Assembly: GCA_963843755.1 (NCBI GenBank)
Contig: CAWJLS010000013.1
Span: 124,001 to 188,000 of the forward strand
DNA length: 64,000 nt
Origin: CAWJLS01 sp963843755
GTDB taxonomy: Bacteria > Acidobacteriota > Thermoanaerobaculia > Multivoradales > DATKCC01
Direction of reading: 5' to 3'
Shown here: one piece after another, positions 25,524-38,694 of the stretch
How the letters are laid out: the number at the start of each line of letters is the position of its first letter
How positions within the stretch are numbered: position 1 is the first letter of the stretch
Notes under the pieces: generated by a model
The model's input: the letters and a program-made list of their open reading frames with translations, nothing else
The model's database searches: none
What the model was told of the DNA's origin: nothing
Position numbers and translations under genes: made by a program

Positions 25524-27626
25524 TCAAACCAGCTTCCGCGGCACCTTCCGGTCCCAGACCCGGTGGAAGACCAGCGCGTCGCCCTCGAAGCCGCGCAGCT
25601 CGGCCCGCAGGCGGAAGCTCTCGGCGTCGGAGGTGAGCTCGGTGTCGGTCTCGACCCGCACCCGCCAGTCGTCGCGCCGGAGCTCGGTCCGGTGCTGGAC
25701 CTCGGCCCGGGCCGAGAGCGGCTGGCGCTCGGTGATCCGGTAGCGGCGGAGGACCGTCGTCCCGACCTCCAGGGCGATGTCGTCCACGCGGGTCAAGGCC
25801 GCCCCCTCGAACTCGCCGCCGTCGGTGGCGATGGTCTGGGTGGTGGTCGGTGCGCCGCCCAGCAGGTCGCGCTCGATGGTTCGCCGGAACCGGGCCGGGC
25901 GGAGGGGCGTGTGGCTGAGCGACGGCCCCTGCTCCGGCTCGTCGAACGGCCGGAGACCCTGGTCCTCGGGGGCCGGCGGGCGGACCGGTAGCTCGAAGGT
26001 GCTGCCGGCGGGGAAGAGTGACAGGGTGACCCGCTCGGGCGACGGCCACGCCATGGGCCACGAGCCGGTGGCGACCGCCAGGCGCATCACGTGGCCGGCG
26101 GGGAAGGCGTGGGCGACGTCGTTCAGCGGCACCCGCACGCGCACCGGCTGGCCTGGCACGATCGCCTGAGGCTGCTCGTGGCTTTCTCGGTGAGCCAGGT
26201 TGAGCAGGCCGTAGGTCACCCGGGTCGAGGCTCCGTCCGGCGCCACGTCGCAGAGGCGCACCGAGACTGTCGCCACCGGGCGGTCGGCGGCGACGTCGAG
26301 CACGGCCGTCGGGGCGCCGAGGATCTCCAGCCCTTCGGCCAGGGGCGCGCTGTCGAAGGTGAGCGAGCGGCCGTCCTCCTCCCGCTGGTCGGTCGGCATC
26401 TCGCCGTCCGCACCGAACGCACACCATTCGCCCGCGGCCTGGCCGGTGACCAGGGGCGACGCGACCCGGAGCTCGGTTTCCTCGTCCTCCCCGTCGGCCG
26501 CGGACCGCGCATCGTCGGCGGCGCGTCCCGGCCTGCTCGGCGGTGCCTCCAGGGAGCCTGGAGCCAGCCGCAGAACGAGCGGCGCCACCGGCTCGCCATC
26601 CCGACTCGGCGGCCAGGAGGTCTCGGCCACCCAGCGCCCCGGCCGCTCGTCGTAGGTCGGCCGCGGCGGCACGCTCTCCTGCATCCAGACGCGGAGCATC
26701 GGCTCGTCCATGATCCCGGTCGCCGCCCCTTTGAGCCAGTGATCCCACCAGCGGAGGACCTCCTGGAGGAAACCGATCGACGGCCCCGGCACGGCGTCGT
26801 GGGGAAAGGCGTGGGACCAGGGGCCGATCAGGCCCTTGCGGGGCACGGTCAGGCCGGCCAGCAGACGCGGCACGGCGTTGGAGTAGCCGTCCGCCCAGCC
26901 GCCGAGGGCGTAGACCGGGCAGCGGATGGCGGCGAAGTCCTCGCACACCGAGCCGTGCCGCCAGTAGGCGTCGCGCCACGGGTGGCGCATCCAGACCTCC
27001 GGGAAGAGCGGCGTCGCCTCCATGCGCTCGAGCCAGGTGCGCCGCCAGGAGGGTCCGACGATCGCCGGGTCGGGCGGGTAGGCGTTGAACGTCAGCAGGA
27101 CCGAGCCCCAGGTCAGGTTCTCGTTGAGCAGGCAGCCGCCCATGTAGTGGGCGTCGTCGGCGTAGCGGTCGTCGGTCGAGCAGAGGGTGAGGATCGCCCC
27201 CAGGGCGGGCGGCTGGAGCGCTGCCACCTGGAGCGAGTTGAAGCCGCCCCAGGAGATGCCCATCATGCCGACCTTGCCGGTGCACCAGGGGCGGCCGGCG
27301 ATCCAGGCGATCACCTCCAGGGCGTCGCGCAGCTCCTGCTCCGTGTACTCATCCGTGAGCAGGCCTTCGGAGTCGCCCGCGCCCCGCAGGTCGACGCGGA
27401 CGGCGGCATACCCGTGACCGGCGAAGTAGCGGTGCATCGGCTCGTCCCGGGCGCGGGTGAAGTCGCGCTTGCGGTAGGGCAGGTACTCGAGGATCGCCGG
27501 AACGGGGGAGCGCTCGGCGTCGTCGGGAAGCCAGATGCGCGCCGCCAGGCGGGTGCCGTCGGAGAGCGGGATCCAGTGGTTCTCGATCTCGTGGATCGAA
27601 CAGGGGAAGGTGTCGACGACGCGCAC
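25524..27626 (-). CDS. CocE/NonD family hydrolase
   Basis: A 700-residue serine hydrolase of the CocE/NonD (X-Pro dipeptidyl-peptidase S15) type. The alpha/beta-hydrolase domain starts IHEIENHWIPLSDGTRLAAR and has the nucleophile elbow GISWGGFN (Ser125), after the characteristic RVDLRGAGDSEGLL. The C-terminal part (about 330-640) is the jelly-roll domain (LDVAADRPVATVSVRLCDV, GHVMRLAVATGSWP). No signal peptide is seen. Substrates in the family are esters or amides and cannot be predicted here. GTG 27626 gives the normal family N-terminus. The gene follows the ATP-grasp-like gene by 26 bases, so they form one operon. Confidence 0.92.
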   Translation of the reverse strand: MRVVDTFPCSIHEIENHWIPLSDGTRLAARIWLPDDAERSPVPAILEYLPYRKRDFTRARDEPMHRYFAGHGYAAVRVDLRGAGDSEGLLTDEYTEQELRDALEVIAWIAGRPWCTGKVGMMGISWGGFNSLQVAALQPPALGAILTLCSTDDRYADDAHYMGGCLLNENLTWGSVLLTFNAYPPDPAIVGPSWRRTWLERMEATPLFPEVWMRHPWRDAYWRHGSVCEDFAAIRCPVYALGGWADGYSNAVPRLLAGLTVPRKGLIGPWSHAFPHDAVPGPSIGFLQEVLRWWDHWLKGAATGIMDEPMLRVWMQESVPPRPTYDERPGRWVAETSWPPSRDGEPVAPLVLRLAPGSLEAPPSRPGRAADDARSAADGEDEETELRVASPLVTGQAAGEWCAFGADGEMPTDQREEDGRSLTFDSAPLAEGLEILGAPTAVLDVAADRPVATVSVRLCDVAPDGASTRVTYGLLNLAHRESHEQPQAIVPGQPVRVRVPLNDVAHAFPAGHVMRLAVATGSWPMAWPSPERVTLSLFPAGSTFELPVRPPAPEDQGLRPFDEPEQGPSLSHTPLRPARFRRTIERDLLGGAPTTTQTIATDGGEFEGAALTRVDDIALEVGTTVLRRYRITERQPLSARAEVQHRTELRRDDWRVRVETDTELTSDAESFRLRAELRGFEGDALVFHRVWDRKVPRKLV

Positions 27627-27652
27627 GGGCGTGGGCTGTGTTCGGGGTCCGG

Positions 27653-28591
27653 TCAGGCGGTCGTGACCGGCCGGCGGCGCAGGCGGTGGGTGGACCAGAG
27701 CTGGAGCGCGAGCCGGCGGCGGGCGTCGAGCCCGGCATCCAGGTCCCAGCAATTGACGATCGCCAGGCGGAACCCGCCCGGAGGCATGGCGTGGCGCTCG
27801 GGCGCCTTGTCCTGATGGAAGGTGATCTGGACGCTCGAAACCTCCGGATGGGCGAGGATCTCGTCGATCACCCTCGGCTCCACCCGCCGGTAGCGCAGCC
27901 CGTGACCGCCGAAGAGGACCACGCTGTAGCCGGTCCGCCGGGCGCTGTCGTCGTAGCTCCAGCGGCCGTCGCGGTAGAGCGCGACCAGGGCGTCGAGCCA
28001 GCCGGGGCCGTAGAGGTCGGGCCACTGGTCGGCGAAGCGCAGGTGGGCCTCGATGATCGCGCCGCCGATGGTCTCGAGGTTGATCGCCCCGGTGTATCCG
28101 CGGAGGTTCTCGGCCAGCCAGGAGCCGCAGCGCCGCTCGAGCTCCGGACGGGCCTCGGCGGCGATCGTCCAGTAGTCGAACATGCCGCCGTCGAGAGGCC
28201 GGCCGGTGGTGTGCCGCCACCAGACCGCTTCGCCGTCGATGACGGCGGCGTCCGAGGAGACGTGCTCGCCTTCGAGCAGCGGCATCCACAGGTGCCCCGG
28301 GGCCTGCTCGCGTTCGTAGTCCTCGCGCGAAGCGAGGACCTTGCTCTCGATTCCCATCCCGCGCAGGTTGTAGATCGGCTTGCTGAAGACCGGGAAGCGG
28401 CCCGGCGGCAGGCCGTGGGGGCCGGCGTCCAGCCCCTGGCTCTCGGCGACCAGCAGCTTGTTGTAGATCCACCGGTGGCGCGGGTACAGGCGGTAGGCGT
28501 CGCTGTCCTCGGTCGGGATGAACAGCTCCTCCGGGCAGTCGATGCCCTCGAAGTACTGCATGCGCCACGGGTCTCGTTCGACAATCGGCAT
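27653..28591 (-). CDS. ATP-grasp-like protein, unknown function
   Basis: A 312-residue soluble protein of no family I can name. The pattern fits a degenerate or unusual ATP-grasp fold: a lysine strand (FPVFSKPIYNLRGMG, about 70-84), a strand-rich middle (LWMPLLEGEHVSSDAAVIDG) and a GYTGAINLETIGGAIIEAHL segment resembling the metal-binding region. It begins MPIVERDPWRMQYFEG. From memory, genes of this type sit beside CocE/NonD hydrolases in other bacteria, so this pair is probably conserved: one makes or senses an amide-like product, the other hydrolyses it. TAGAAT on the minus strand at 28633-28638 may be the -10 of the operon, 42 bases before the ATG. Confidence 0.65.
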   Translation of the reverse strand: MPIVERDPWRMQYFEGIDCPEELFIPTEDSDAYRLYPRHRWIYNKLLVAESQGLDAGPHGLPPGRFPVFSKPIYNLRGMGIESKVLASREDYEREQAPGHLWMPLLEGEHVSSDAAVIDGEAVWWRHTTGRPLDGGMFDYWTIAAEARPELERRCGSWLAENLRGYTGAINLETIGGAIIEAHLRFADQWPDLYGPGWLDALVALYRDGRWSYDDSARRTGYSVVLFGGHGLRYRRVEPRVIDEILAHPEVSSVQITFHQDKAPERHAMPPGGFRLAIVNCWDLDAGLDARRRLALQLWSTHRLRRRPVTTA

Positions 28592-28664
28592 CGGGCTCTC
28601 CGGGTCCCCTCCGGGTCAGACTTCTCGCGTGGATTCTATGCTGGCCGGGCGGCCGGTCGCGCGG

Positions 28665-31367
28665 TCACTCCTCCCGCAGCGCTTCGGCCGGCGACACCCG
28701 GGACATCCGCCAGGCGGGGTAGAGGCCGGCCAGGACGGCCGCGGCGAGGGCCAGGAGCAGGGCCTCGAGCAGCACGCCCGGCGGCAGCTCCATGACCAGG
28801 GTCCAGCCGAAGGAGCGGCGGTTGATGACGTAGATCATGATCGCCGCGAGCAGCAGGCCGATGGGGATCGAGAGCAGGCCGGCCGCCAGCCCCATGAGGC
28901 CGGTCTCCGAGGTGACGAGGGTCCAGACCTGCCCGGGGGTGAGCCCGTTCGCCCGCAGGACCCCGAGCTCCCGGGAGCGCTCGAGCTCGAGGGCCATGAG
29001 CGCCGAGAGCACGCCGATGAACGCCACCAGCCCGGCCAGCAGCCGGAGGACGTCGGTGACCACGAAGGTGCGGTCGAAGATCTGGAGCGACAGCTCCCGG
29101 AGCGAGCGGTTCGAGCGCACCAGGAGGGACTGGATCGACCCGGTCCGGCGGCGCAGGGTCGCGGCGAGCTCTTCCGCATCGACCCCCGGGGCGGCGTAGA
29201 CCGAGACACCGGAGACGCTCCGGTCGTTCCACAGCCGGCGATAGGCGTCCAGGTCGATCAGCACGGCGCCCTGGTCGCTGCCGTAGTCGAAGTAGACGCC
29301 GGCGACCTCGAACCGGTGAGGCCCGCGGGGAGTGCGCAGGGTGATCTCGTCACCCGGACCGGCCCGGAAGCGGCTGGCGAACGGCTCGGAGACCAGGACG
29401 CTGTCCGAGCGGTCGAGCGCCTGCCAGGCCGCGGCGGCGTCTCCCTTCTCGAGCCGGAACGAGGCTCTCCCCCGGTCGCCGAGGCGGAGCGCCAGGAGCG
29501 AGACCGGGGGAGCGTCGGCGGCCTCGCCTCCGCCGTCGGCGCGCGCCCCGGCCGACCGGTTCGGCTCGACTCCGAGGACCCGGACGCTGGTCCGGCGCAG
29601 CAGGTCGAACGTCTCGACCCCCGGCGTCACGCCGATGGCGCGCAGCGCCCGCGGGTCGAGCGGCGTCGCCCCGGGGCGACGGTCCGGACCCGGCGGCCGG
29701 ACGTAGACGTCGGCCCGCAAGGTCAGGTCGAGCCAGTCGACCAGGGTGCCACGGAAGCTCGTGATCATCACCCCGACGCCGACCGCCACCGACACGGCGA
29801 CGGCGAGGGCGGCCACCGCCACGCCGGTGCGCGACAGGGCGGCCACGACCCCGCGGGCCGCCATCTTCCCGAGCACGCCGAGGAGCGCTTCGGCCGGCCG
29901 CCGGGCGAGCGCCATGAGGGCGACGGTCGCCGCCGGGACCACCAGGGCGCAGCCGAGGATGACGGCGAACAGCCCGGCGAACGCCGGCAGCAGGCCGTCG
30001 GAGAGGGCGAGCACCAGGCCGCCCACGGCCCCGAGGACGACCCCCGCGACGGCCGAGCGGGCGACACCGTGGCGGGCCCGGCTCTCGAGGGTCGAGCGCG
30101 CGAGAGCCGCGCGCGGCGCCGCGGTGGTCGCCTCGATGGCCGGCCGGAGGGCGGCGCCGACCGTCGCACCCAGGCCGAGGGCGGTGCCCAGGGCCAGCGC
30201 TCCGGGATCGAGCCGGAGCTCGCGCACCGACAGGACGAAGTAGAGGTCGTTGATGGTGCGGGTGACCAGGCGCACCAGGCCGTCCCCGAGCAGGACCCCC
30301 GCCGCGAGGCCGAGCAGGGTGCCGAGGACGCCCACCGCCGCCGCCTCGGCCACCACCGCCGCCAGGATCTCGCGCCGGGTCACGCCGAGCGCCCGGAGGG
30401 TGCCGAAGAGGGCTCGCCGCTGGACCACGGCGAAGGTCATGGTGTTGTAGATCAGGAACATGCCGCAGACCAGCGCGAGCAGCGACAGGGCCGTCAGGTT
30501 GAGGCGGAACGCCCGGGTCATCTGGTCGAAGGTGCGGTTGCGGGCCATCGCCGGCTCGATCGCCGCCCCCGGCGGCAGGAGCGAGCGCACGCGATCGAGC
30601 GCCGCGGACCGCCCCGGGCCTGCGGGCACCAGGAGATCGATCCGGTCGAGGCGGCCGAGCCGGCCGAGCACCTCCTGGGCGGAGGAGATGTCGAGCACCA
30701 GCAGGCCACGGAGCGCCTGGCGGGAGCGGGCGTTCGCCGGCTCGAGCAGGCCGATCAGCCGGATCGTGTGGGTGGTGCCGCCGACCTCGAGAGGGACCGT
30801 GTCCCCGACCGTCAGGCCGAGCTCGGCGGCCGTCTCCGGGGTGAGCAGCCCGGCCCCGGGGCGGGTGACGAGCGCCGAGATCCCGCCCTCCGGAGCGCTG
30901 CCCGGGGCGGCGGTCGAGGGGCCGGTGCTGGTGGCGAGAGGGTCGTCCCGGCGGGTCTCGACCCGGCGATCGGAGGGTCCGACCGCCAGGTAAGAGCGGA
31001 ACGGGCCTTCGGACAGGGGGTCGATCCCGAGCACCTGGAGGGTCAGGTCGGTTCCCGTCGTTCCGCGGGCGGTGCCGTAACCTTCGACCACAGGCGCCGC
31101 GGCGATCCCCGAGCCGAGCGCTCCCGAGCGGGCAATCCGGACGAAGAGCTGCTCGTCCAGCCCGCCGGGCCCTCCCACCACCTGGTCGGTCGCCCGCCCG
31201 GCCAGGGCCTCGGTCGAGAGGTCGAACGCACGGCGGGCGCTGTCGTTGGCCAGGTCGATGCCGACCACGACGGCGACGCCGACCGCCACGCCGAGAATCG
31301 ACAGCGCCGCCTGCCACGGATGGCGCCGCAGGCTCCTGAGCGAGGCGCGGAGGAGGAGGACGCTCAC
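28665..31367 (-). CDS. ABC transporter permease, two FtsX domains
   Basis: A 900-residue inner-membrane permease with the type VII (MacB/LolCE) layout: first membrane helix near the N-terminus (ALSILGVAVGVAVVVGID), a large periplasmic domain (about 40-270), three helices (about 280-420), a further helix bundle, a second periplasmic domain (about 520-770) and three final helices. The duplicated FtsX arrangement in one chain is typical of lipoprotein- or lipid-moving transporters of Acidobacteriota. The GTG start overlaps the stop of the ATPase gene by four bases, so the two are a transporter unit. Cargo is unknown; extraction of outer-membrane lipoproteins or release of a lipid or peptide are possibilities. 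Confidence 0.92.
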   Translation of the reverse strand: MSVLLLRASLRSLRRHPWQAALSILGVAVGVAVVVGIDLANDSARRAFDLSTEALAGRATDQVVGGPGGLDEQLFVRIARSGALGSGIAAAPVVEGYGTARGTTGTDLTLQVLGIDPLSEGPFRSYLAVGPSDRRVETRRDDPLATSTGPSTAAPGSAPEGGISALVTRPGAGLLTPETAAELGLTVGDTVPLEVGGTTHTIRLIGLLEPANARSRQALRGLLVLDISSAQEVLGRLGRLDRIDLLVPAGPGRSAALDRVRSLLPPGAAIEPAMARNRTFDQMTRAFRLNLTALSLLALVCGMFLIYNTMTFAVVQRRALFGTLRALGVTRREILAAVVAEAAAVGVLGTLLGLAAGVLLGDGLVRLVTRTINDLYFVLSVRELRLDPGALALGTALGLGATVGAALRPAIEATTAAPRAALARSTLESRARHGVARSAVAGVVLGAVGGLVLALSDGLLPAFAGLFAVILGCALVVPAATVALMALARRPAEALLGVLGKMAARGVVAALSRTGVAVAALAVAVSVAVGVGVMITSFRGTLVDWLDLTLRADVYVRPPGPDRRPGATPLDPRALRAIGVTPGVETFDLLRRTSVRVLGVEPNRSAGARADGGGEAADAPPVSLLALRLGDRGRASFRLEKGDAAAAWQALDRSDSVLVSEPFASRFRAGPGDEITLRTPRGPHRFEVAGVYFDYGSDQGAVLIDLDAYRRLWNDRSVSGVSVYAAPGVDAEELAATLRRRTGSIQSLLVRSNRSLRELSLQIFDRTFVVTDVLRLLAGLVAFIGVLSALMALELERSRELGVLRANGLTPGQVWTLVTSETGLMGLAAGLLSIPIGLLLAAIMIYVINRRSFGWTLVMELPPGVLLEALLLALAAAVLAGLYPAWRMSRVSPAEALREE

Positions 31368-32188
31368 CGTTCGGAGGGGGAGACCTGGGGGATCGGCGAC
31401 GGCGGGCCGGCTGGGCCGGCCGGGGCGGCAGGGGCGTGTGGGGTGGCAGGGCCCTCTGGGGCAGGGGAGTCCGGACGTTCGGGGCGCGCGGTCGGCTCGA
31501 GACGGCCGTCGGAGACCGTGAAGAGCCGGTCGGCGATCCCCATCACCTCGCGGGCGTGGGTCACCATGACCAGGGTCTTGCCGCGCTCCCGCACCAGCTC
31601 GTCGAGCAGCGCCAGCACCTCGAGCCCGGTGTCGAGATCGAGGTTGCCGGTCGGCTCGTCGGCCAGCACCAGGTCGGGGTCGTGGGCCAGGGCCCGCGCC
31701 ACCGCCACCCGTTGCTGCTCGCCACCCGAGAGCCGGTCGGGGAAGCTCTTCAGCCGGCCGCCCAGGCCGACCCGGTCGAGCAGGTCTTGCGCCCGCCGCC
31801 GGGCCGCCTCGTCCACCCGCCCGGCCAGCTCCAGGGGGAGGAGGAGGTTCTCCTCGACGGTCAGGGTCGGAATGAGGTTGAAGAACTGGAAGACGAACCC
31901 GATCGACCGGCGCCGGAAGAGCGTCCGTTCGCGCTCGGTGAGCGCCCCCAGCTCGTGGCCGGCCACCCAGATCTCACCGGCGGTCGGCAGATCGATTCCC
32001 GAGAGCAGGTTGAGCAGGGTCGACTTGCCCGACCCGCTCCGGCCCAGGACGACCGTGAGCTCGCCGCGGCCGATGGTCGCGTCCACGTCCCGCAGGACCG
32101 CCCGCTCCGTGCCGCCCTCGACGTAGGTCTTGGACAGGCAAACGAGCTCGATGAGGGGCTGATGCTCGGAAGCCGCCATGACGGCCAT
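31364..32188 (-). CDS. ABC transporter ATPase (LolD/MacB type)
   Basis: The 274-residue ATPase partner of the adjacent permease. All motifs are intact: Walker A (GRSGSGKST), Q-loop (VFQFFNLIPTLTVEEN), signature (LSGGEQQRVAVARAL), Walker B (LVLADEPTGNLD) and H-loop (VMVTHAREV). The combination GRSGSGKSTLLNLLSGID with QFFNLIPTLT is typical of the LolD/MacB group. After the domain, the last 45 residues are Pro/Ala-rich and probably disordered. It is the first gene of the minus-strand transporter unit; the next gene upstream (the propeller-amidohydrolase) ends 48 bases before it and may be co-transcribed. Confidence 0.95.
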   Translation of the reverse strand: MAVMAASEHQPLIELVCLSKTYVEGGTERAVLRDVDATIGRGELTVVLGRSGSGKSTLLNLLSGIDLPTAGEIWVAGHELGALTERERTLFRRRSIGFVFQFFNLIPTLTVEENLLLPLELAGRVDEAARRRAQDLLDRVGLGGRLKSFPDRLSGGEQQRVAVARALAHDPDLVLADEPTGNLDLDTGLEVLALLDELVRERGKTLVMVTHAREVMGIADRLFTVSDGRLEPTARPERPDSPAPEGPATPHAPAAPAGPAGPPSPIPQVSPSER

Positions 32189-32236
32189 TCCATCATCAAT
32201 CGGCCAGCGAACATCGATCGGCTATCGACCGGCCGC

Positions 32237-35758
<3,522 letters not shown>

Positions 35759-35939
35759 CGACGGGTCCTTCCTGGGTCGTTGCCGGAAGAGATGTTGCGG
35801 AGCGCGGGCCGAGAGATTATCACCGGGGCCGGCCGCCGCCCTCTGCATCCTCCCCCCGACCGTGAGACAATCCGGCCGCCGTGTGCCCGGCGCCGGACGG
35901 CGCCGACCCCCTCAACTCCTCGACCCGAGCATCGACACC

Positions 35940-36908
35940 ATGGACGACTCGATCTTCACCCCGAACGGCGACCGCGAGATCCTGGTCACCGGCTCCCTGG
36001 CCTTCGACCAGATCATGGACTTTCCCGGCAAGTTCCAGGACCACATCCTCCCGGACAAGCTGCACATGATCAATCTGTCCTTCTTGGTGGAGGATCTGCG
36101 CCTCCGGAAGGGGGGCTGCGCCGCCAACGTCGCCTACACCCTGTCCCTGCTCGGCGAGCGGGCGCGGATCGTCGCCGCCGCCGGCAACGATTTCGAGGAG
36201 TACGGCCGGTACCTGGCCGACCTCGGCGTGGCGGTCGACGGCATCCGGATCTTCGACGACCTCCAGACCGCCTGCTGCTTCATCACCACCGACCGCTCCG
36301 ACAACCAGATCACCGGCTTCCACCCCGGCGCCATGGGGCGGGCCGGAGAGCTGTCGATCAAGGAGGCGGTGGCCGAGCGTCCCGCCGCCTTCGTCCTCGT
36401 CGCGCCCGACGACCCGGCCGCCATGCTGCGCCACTGCGCCGAGACCAAGGAGACCGGGATCCCGCTGCTGTTCGATCCGTCGTTCCAGGTCATCGCCCTC
36501 GATGGCGAGGCTCTCCGGGCCGCGGCCGACGGGGCCGAGATGGTGCTGGTCAACGACTACGAGTTCGAGGTGCTCAAGGACAAGACCGGCCTGACCGAGC
36601 GGGAGCTGATGGCGCTGGCGCGGGTCTGGGTCGTGACCCTGGGGGAGCGGGGCAGCCGCCTGCTGGTGCGGGGCGAAGGAAGGATCGAAGTGCCGGCGGC
36701 CAAGGCGAGCCGGGTGGTCGACCCGACCGGCGCCGGCGATGCCTACCGGGCCGGGTTCCTGGCCGGGCTGGTGCGCGGCCACTCCCTCGACGTCTGCGGT
36801 CGCATGGGGAGCGTGGCGGCGGTCTACGCCGTGGAGAGCCGCGGAACCCAGGAGCACCGGTACAGCCGGGAGGAGTTCGCGGCGCGGTATCGAGAAAGCT
36901 TCGCTTAG
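35940..36908 (+). CDS. PfkB-family kinase (adenosine kinase-like)
   Basis: A 322-residue ribokinase/PfkB-family sugar or nucleoside kinase. Seen: ILVTGSLAFDQIMDFPGKF, the RLRKGGCAANVAYTLSLLG substrate-side motif, FHPGAMGRA, and the C-terminal signature VVDPTGAGDAYRAGF with the catalytic Asp. The DFPGKFQDHILPDKLHMINL segment is typical of bacterial proteins annotated as adenosine kinase, so adenosine-to-AMP phosphorylation is the best guess, not proven. ATG 35940 is chosen because the 26 codons upstream in frame are Arg/Pro-rich and unlike the family. Confidence 0.88.
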   Translation: MDDSIFTPNGDREILVTGSLAFDQIMDFPGKFQDHILPDKLHMINLSFLVEDLRLRKGGCAANVAYTLSLLGERARIVAAAGNDFEEYGRYLADLGVAVDGIRIFDDLQTACCFITTDRSDNQITGFHPGAMGRAGELSIKEAVAERPAAFVLVAPDDPAAMLRHCAETKETGIPLLFDPSFQVIALDGEALRAAADGAEMVLVNDYEFEVLKDKTGLTERELMALARVWVVTLGERGSRLLVRGEGRIEVPAAKASRVVDPTGAGDAYRAGFLAGLVRGHSLDVCGRMGSVAAVYAVESRGTQEHRYSREEFAARYRESFA

Positions 36909-36936
36909 GGGGAGAGCTCCGCGTCGGCCGGTCCCG

Positions 36937-38694
36937 CTAGCGGCGCACCAGCCCCCAGAGGAAGCAGAGGCCGGCGCCGCCGAAGAGCCAGGCGGCTCCC
37001 GGGTGCCCAGGCCCCGCCAGGGCGACCTGGACGCCGGCGAGCAGCAACGCCCCGGCGGCGACGAACCAGGCGATCCGCTTGGCAGCGCGCTCCAGGCGCC
37101 GGAGATCCCGCCGGGCGGCCCTGCCGAAGTGGACCTCGACCGCCACGCCCTCCCGTTCGGCCCGGGTCAGGACCCGTTCCAGGGCCGACGGCAGCCGGAA
37201 GGCCCGCCGGGCGAAGTGGCCGGCCTCGTCCAGGGCGCGGCGCACCGTCTCCGCGGGCCCGTGGCCGCTCAGCTCTTCGGCGAACGGCAGAGTCTCGGCC
37301 CACGGGTCGAACTCCGGGTCGAGGCTGGTCGACAGGCCGGCCAGCAGGCCGACCGCGCGCAGGGCGAACAGCAGGTCGACCGGGAACTGGAACGGCGCCT
37401 CGTAGACCAGGTCGCGGTACTCGGTAAGCAGGCCGCGCGCCTCCGACAGGGCGACGCCGCGCAGGTCCGCGAGCTTGACCCCCCAGAGGCGATCGAAGAA
37501 CACCCGGTGGATGTCCTCGAGCCGTGCCAGGTCGGCCCCCGGCAGGAGCACGCCGGCCTCCTGGTAGGCCTGGACGAGACGGGGCGCGTCCTGGGTGCCG
37601 AGGGCGATGACCGTCTCCTCCAGGGCGTTCCAGAGGCGCTCCGGGATCGAGCTCATCATGCCGAAGTCGACGAACACGATCTCGAACGCCCGCCCCTCCT
37701 CGCCGCCCGCTCCGCGCCGGCGCCGTCCGGCGGCGGCGCCGCCGCCGCCGGCCTCCCCGGGCTCGCCCTGCTCACCTTGCCCGATGGGCCGCACGAACAG
37801 GTTGCCCGGGTGCGGGTCGCAGTGGACGAAGTGGTGGACGAAGAGCTGCTCCATGTAGGCCCGGTAGAGCACCCGGGCGACCTCGGCCCGGGAGACCCCG
37901 GAGGCGTCGATCGCCGCGTGGTCGCTGATCCGCAGAAAGCCGACGTCTTCGAGGGTCAGGGTGTGGGTGGCCGTCCGCTCCCGATGGACCGCCGGCGAGC
38001 GGATGCCCGGATCGTCCTCGAACAGGCGGGCGAAGCGTTCGGCGTTGGCCGCCTCCCGGGTCAGGTCGAGCTCGGCCCGGGTCGTCGCGGCGAACTCGTC
38101 GGACAGGCGGTCGAGGTCGACGCGGCGGCGCACCGGCCGCCAGAGCCACAGCCAGCGGACCGCCAGGCGCAGCGCCGCCAGGTCGGTCTCCACCAGCACC
38201 TCGATCTCCGGACGGAGCACCTTGACCACCACCGGCTCGCCGCTCTCCAGCCGTGCCCGGTGGGCCTGGGCGAGGGAGGCCGCCCCGACCGGCTCCGGAT
38301 CGATCGACGCGAAGAGCTCCGCGGCGGGCCGTCCGAAGTCGTCCTCGATCCGCCGGGCGATCGCGGCGAACGGGACCGGCGGAACCCGGTCCTGGAGGCC
38401 GGCCAGCTCCCGGGTGATCTCCACCGGCAGCAGGTCGACCCGGGTGCTGAGAAACTGGCCGAGCTTGATCAGCACCCCGCCCAGCTCGATCGCCAGGTCG
38501 CGGAAGCCGCGGGCGTGCTTCGTCCACCGTACGACCGGATCGGGACGCAGCCGCCGCAGCAGCGGGATCTGGCCGAGCAGCAGGTCGTACCAGAGGGCAT
38601 GGAGGAAGAGCCGCGCCAGGTGCCGGCGGACCCTGCGGTAGCGGGAGCGGTCGATCGCCTCGCCCGGCCGGGCGGGCTCGGGGGCGGCGGCCAC
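36937..38694 (-). CDS. UbiB/ABC1/AarF atypical kinase
   Basis: A 585-residue member of the UbiB protein-kinase-like family, needed for ubiquinone synthesis in Proteobacteria and generally implicated in quinone or lipid homeostasis. Family marks are present: the KxGQ motif (GGVLIKLGQFLSTR), the Ala-rich loop (GAASLAQAH), the invariant Lys (VVVKVLRPEI), HCDPHPGNLFV and VDFGMMSS. Two hydrophobic helices end the protein (GALLLAGVQVALAG and AAWLFGGAGLCFLWGL). Unusual: a Gly/Arg/Glu-rich insert of about 30 residues between HCDPHPGN and VDFG. The GTG start shares one base with the ParA stop (TAGTG on the minus strand). Confidence 0.9.
   Translation of the reverse strand: MAAAPEPARPGEAIDRSRYRRVRRHLARLFLHALWYDLLLGQIPLLRRLRPDPVVRWTKHARGFRDLAIELGGVLIKLGQFLSTRVDLLPVEITRELAGLQDRVPPVPFAAIARRIEDDFGRPAAELFASIDPEPVGAASLAQAHRARLESGEPVVVKVLRPEIEVLVETDLAALRLAVRWLWLWRPVRRRVDLDRLSDEFAATTRAELDLTREAANAERFARLFEDDPGIRSPAVHRERTATHTLTLEDVGFLRISDHAAIDASGVSRAEVARVLYRAYMEQLFVHHFVHCDPHPGNLFVRPIGQGEQGEPGEAGGGGAAAGRRRRGAGGEEGRAFEIVFVDFGMMSSIPERLWNALEETVIALGTQDAPRLVQAYQEAGVLLPGADLARLEDIHRVFFDRLWGVKLADLRGVALSEARGLLTEYRDLVYEAPFQFPVDLLFALRAVGLLAGLSTSLDPEFDPWAETLPFAEELSGHGPAETVRRALDEAGHFARRAFRLPSALERVLTRAEREGVAVEVHFGRAARRDLRRLERAAKRIAWFVAAGALLLAGVQVALAGPGHPGAAWLFGGAGLCFLWGLVRR

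Noticed and set aside
25164..25991. Short open frames on both strands in the gene-free region, some starting MPSLLG
   Set aside because: The same peptide start on both strands is a by-product of the 33-bp inverted repeat; composition is non-coding and no ribosome binding sites are seen.
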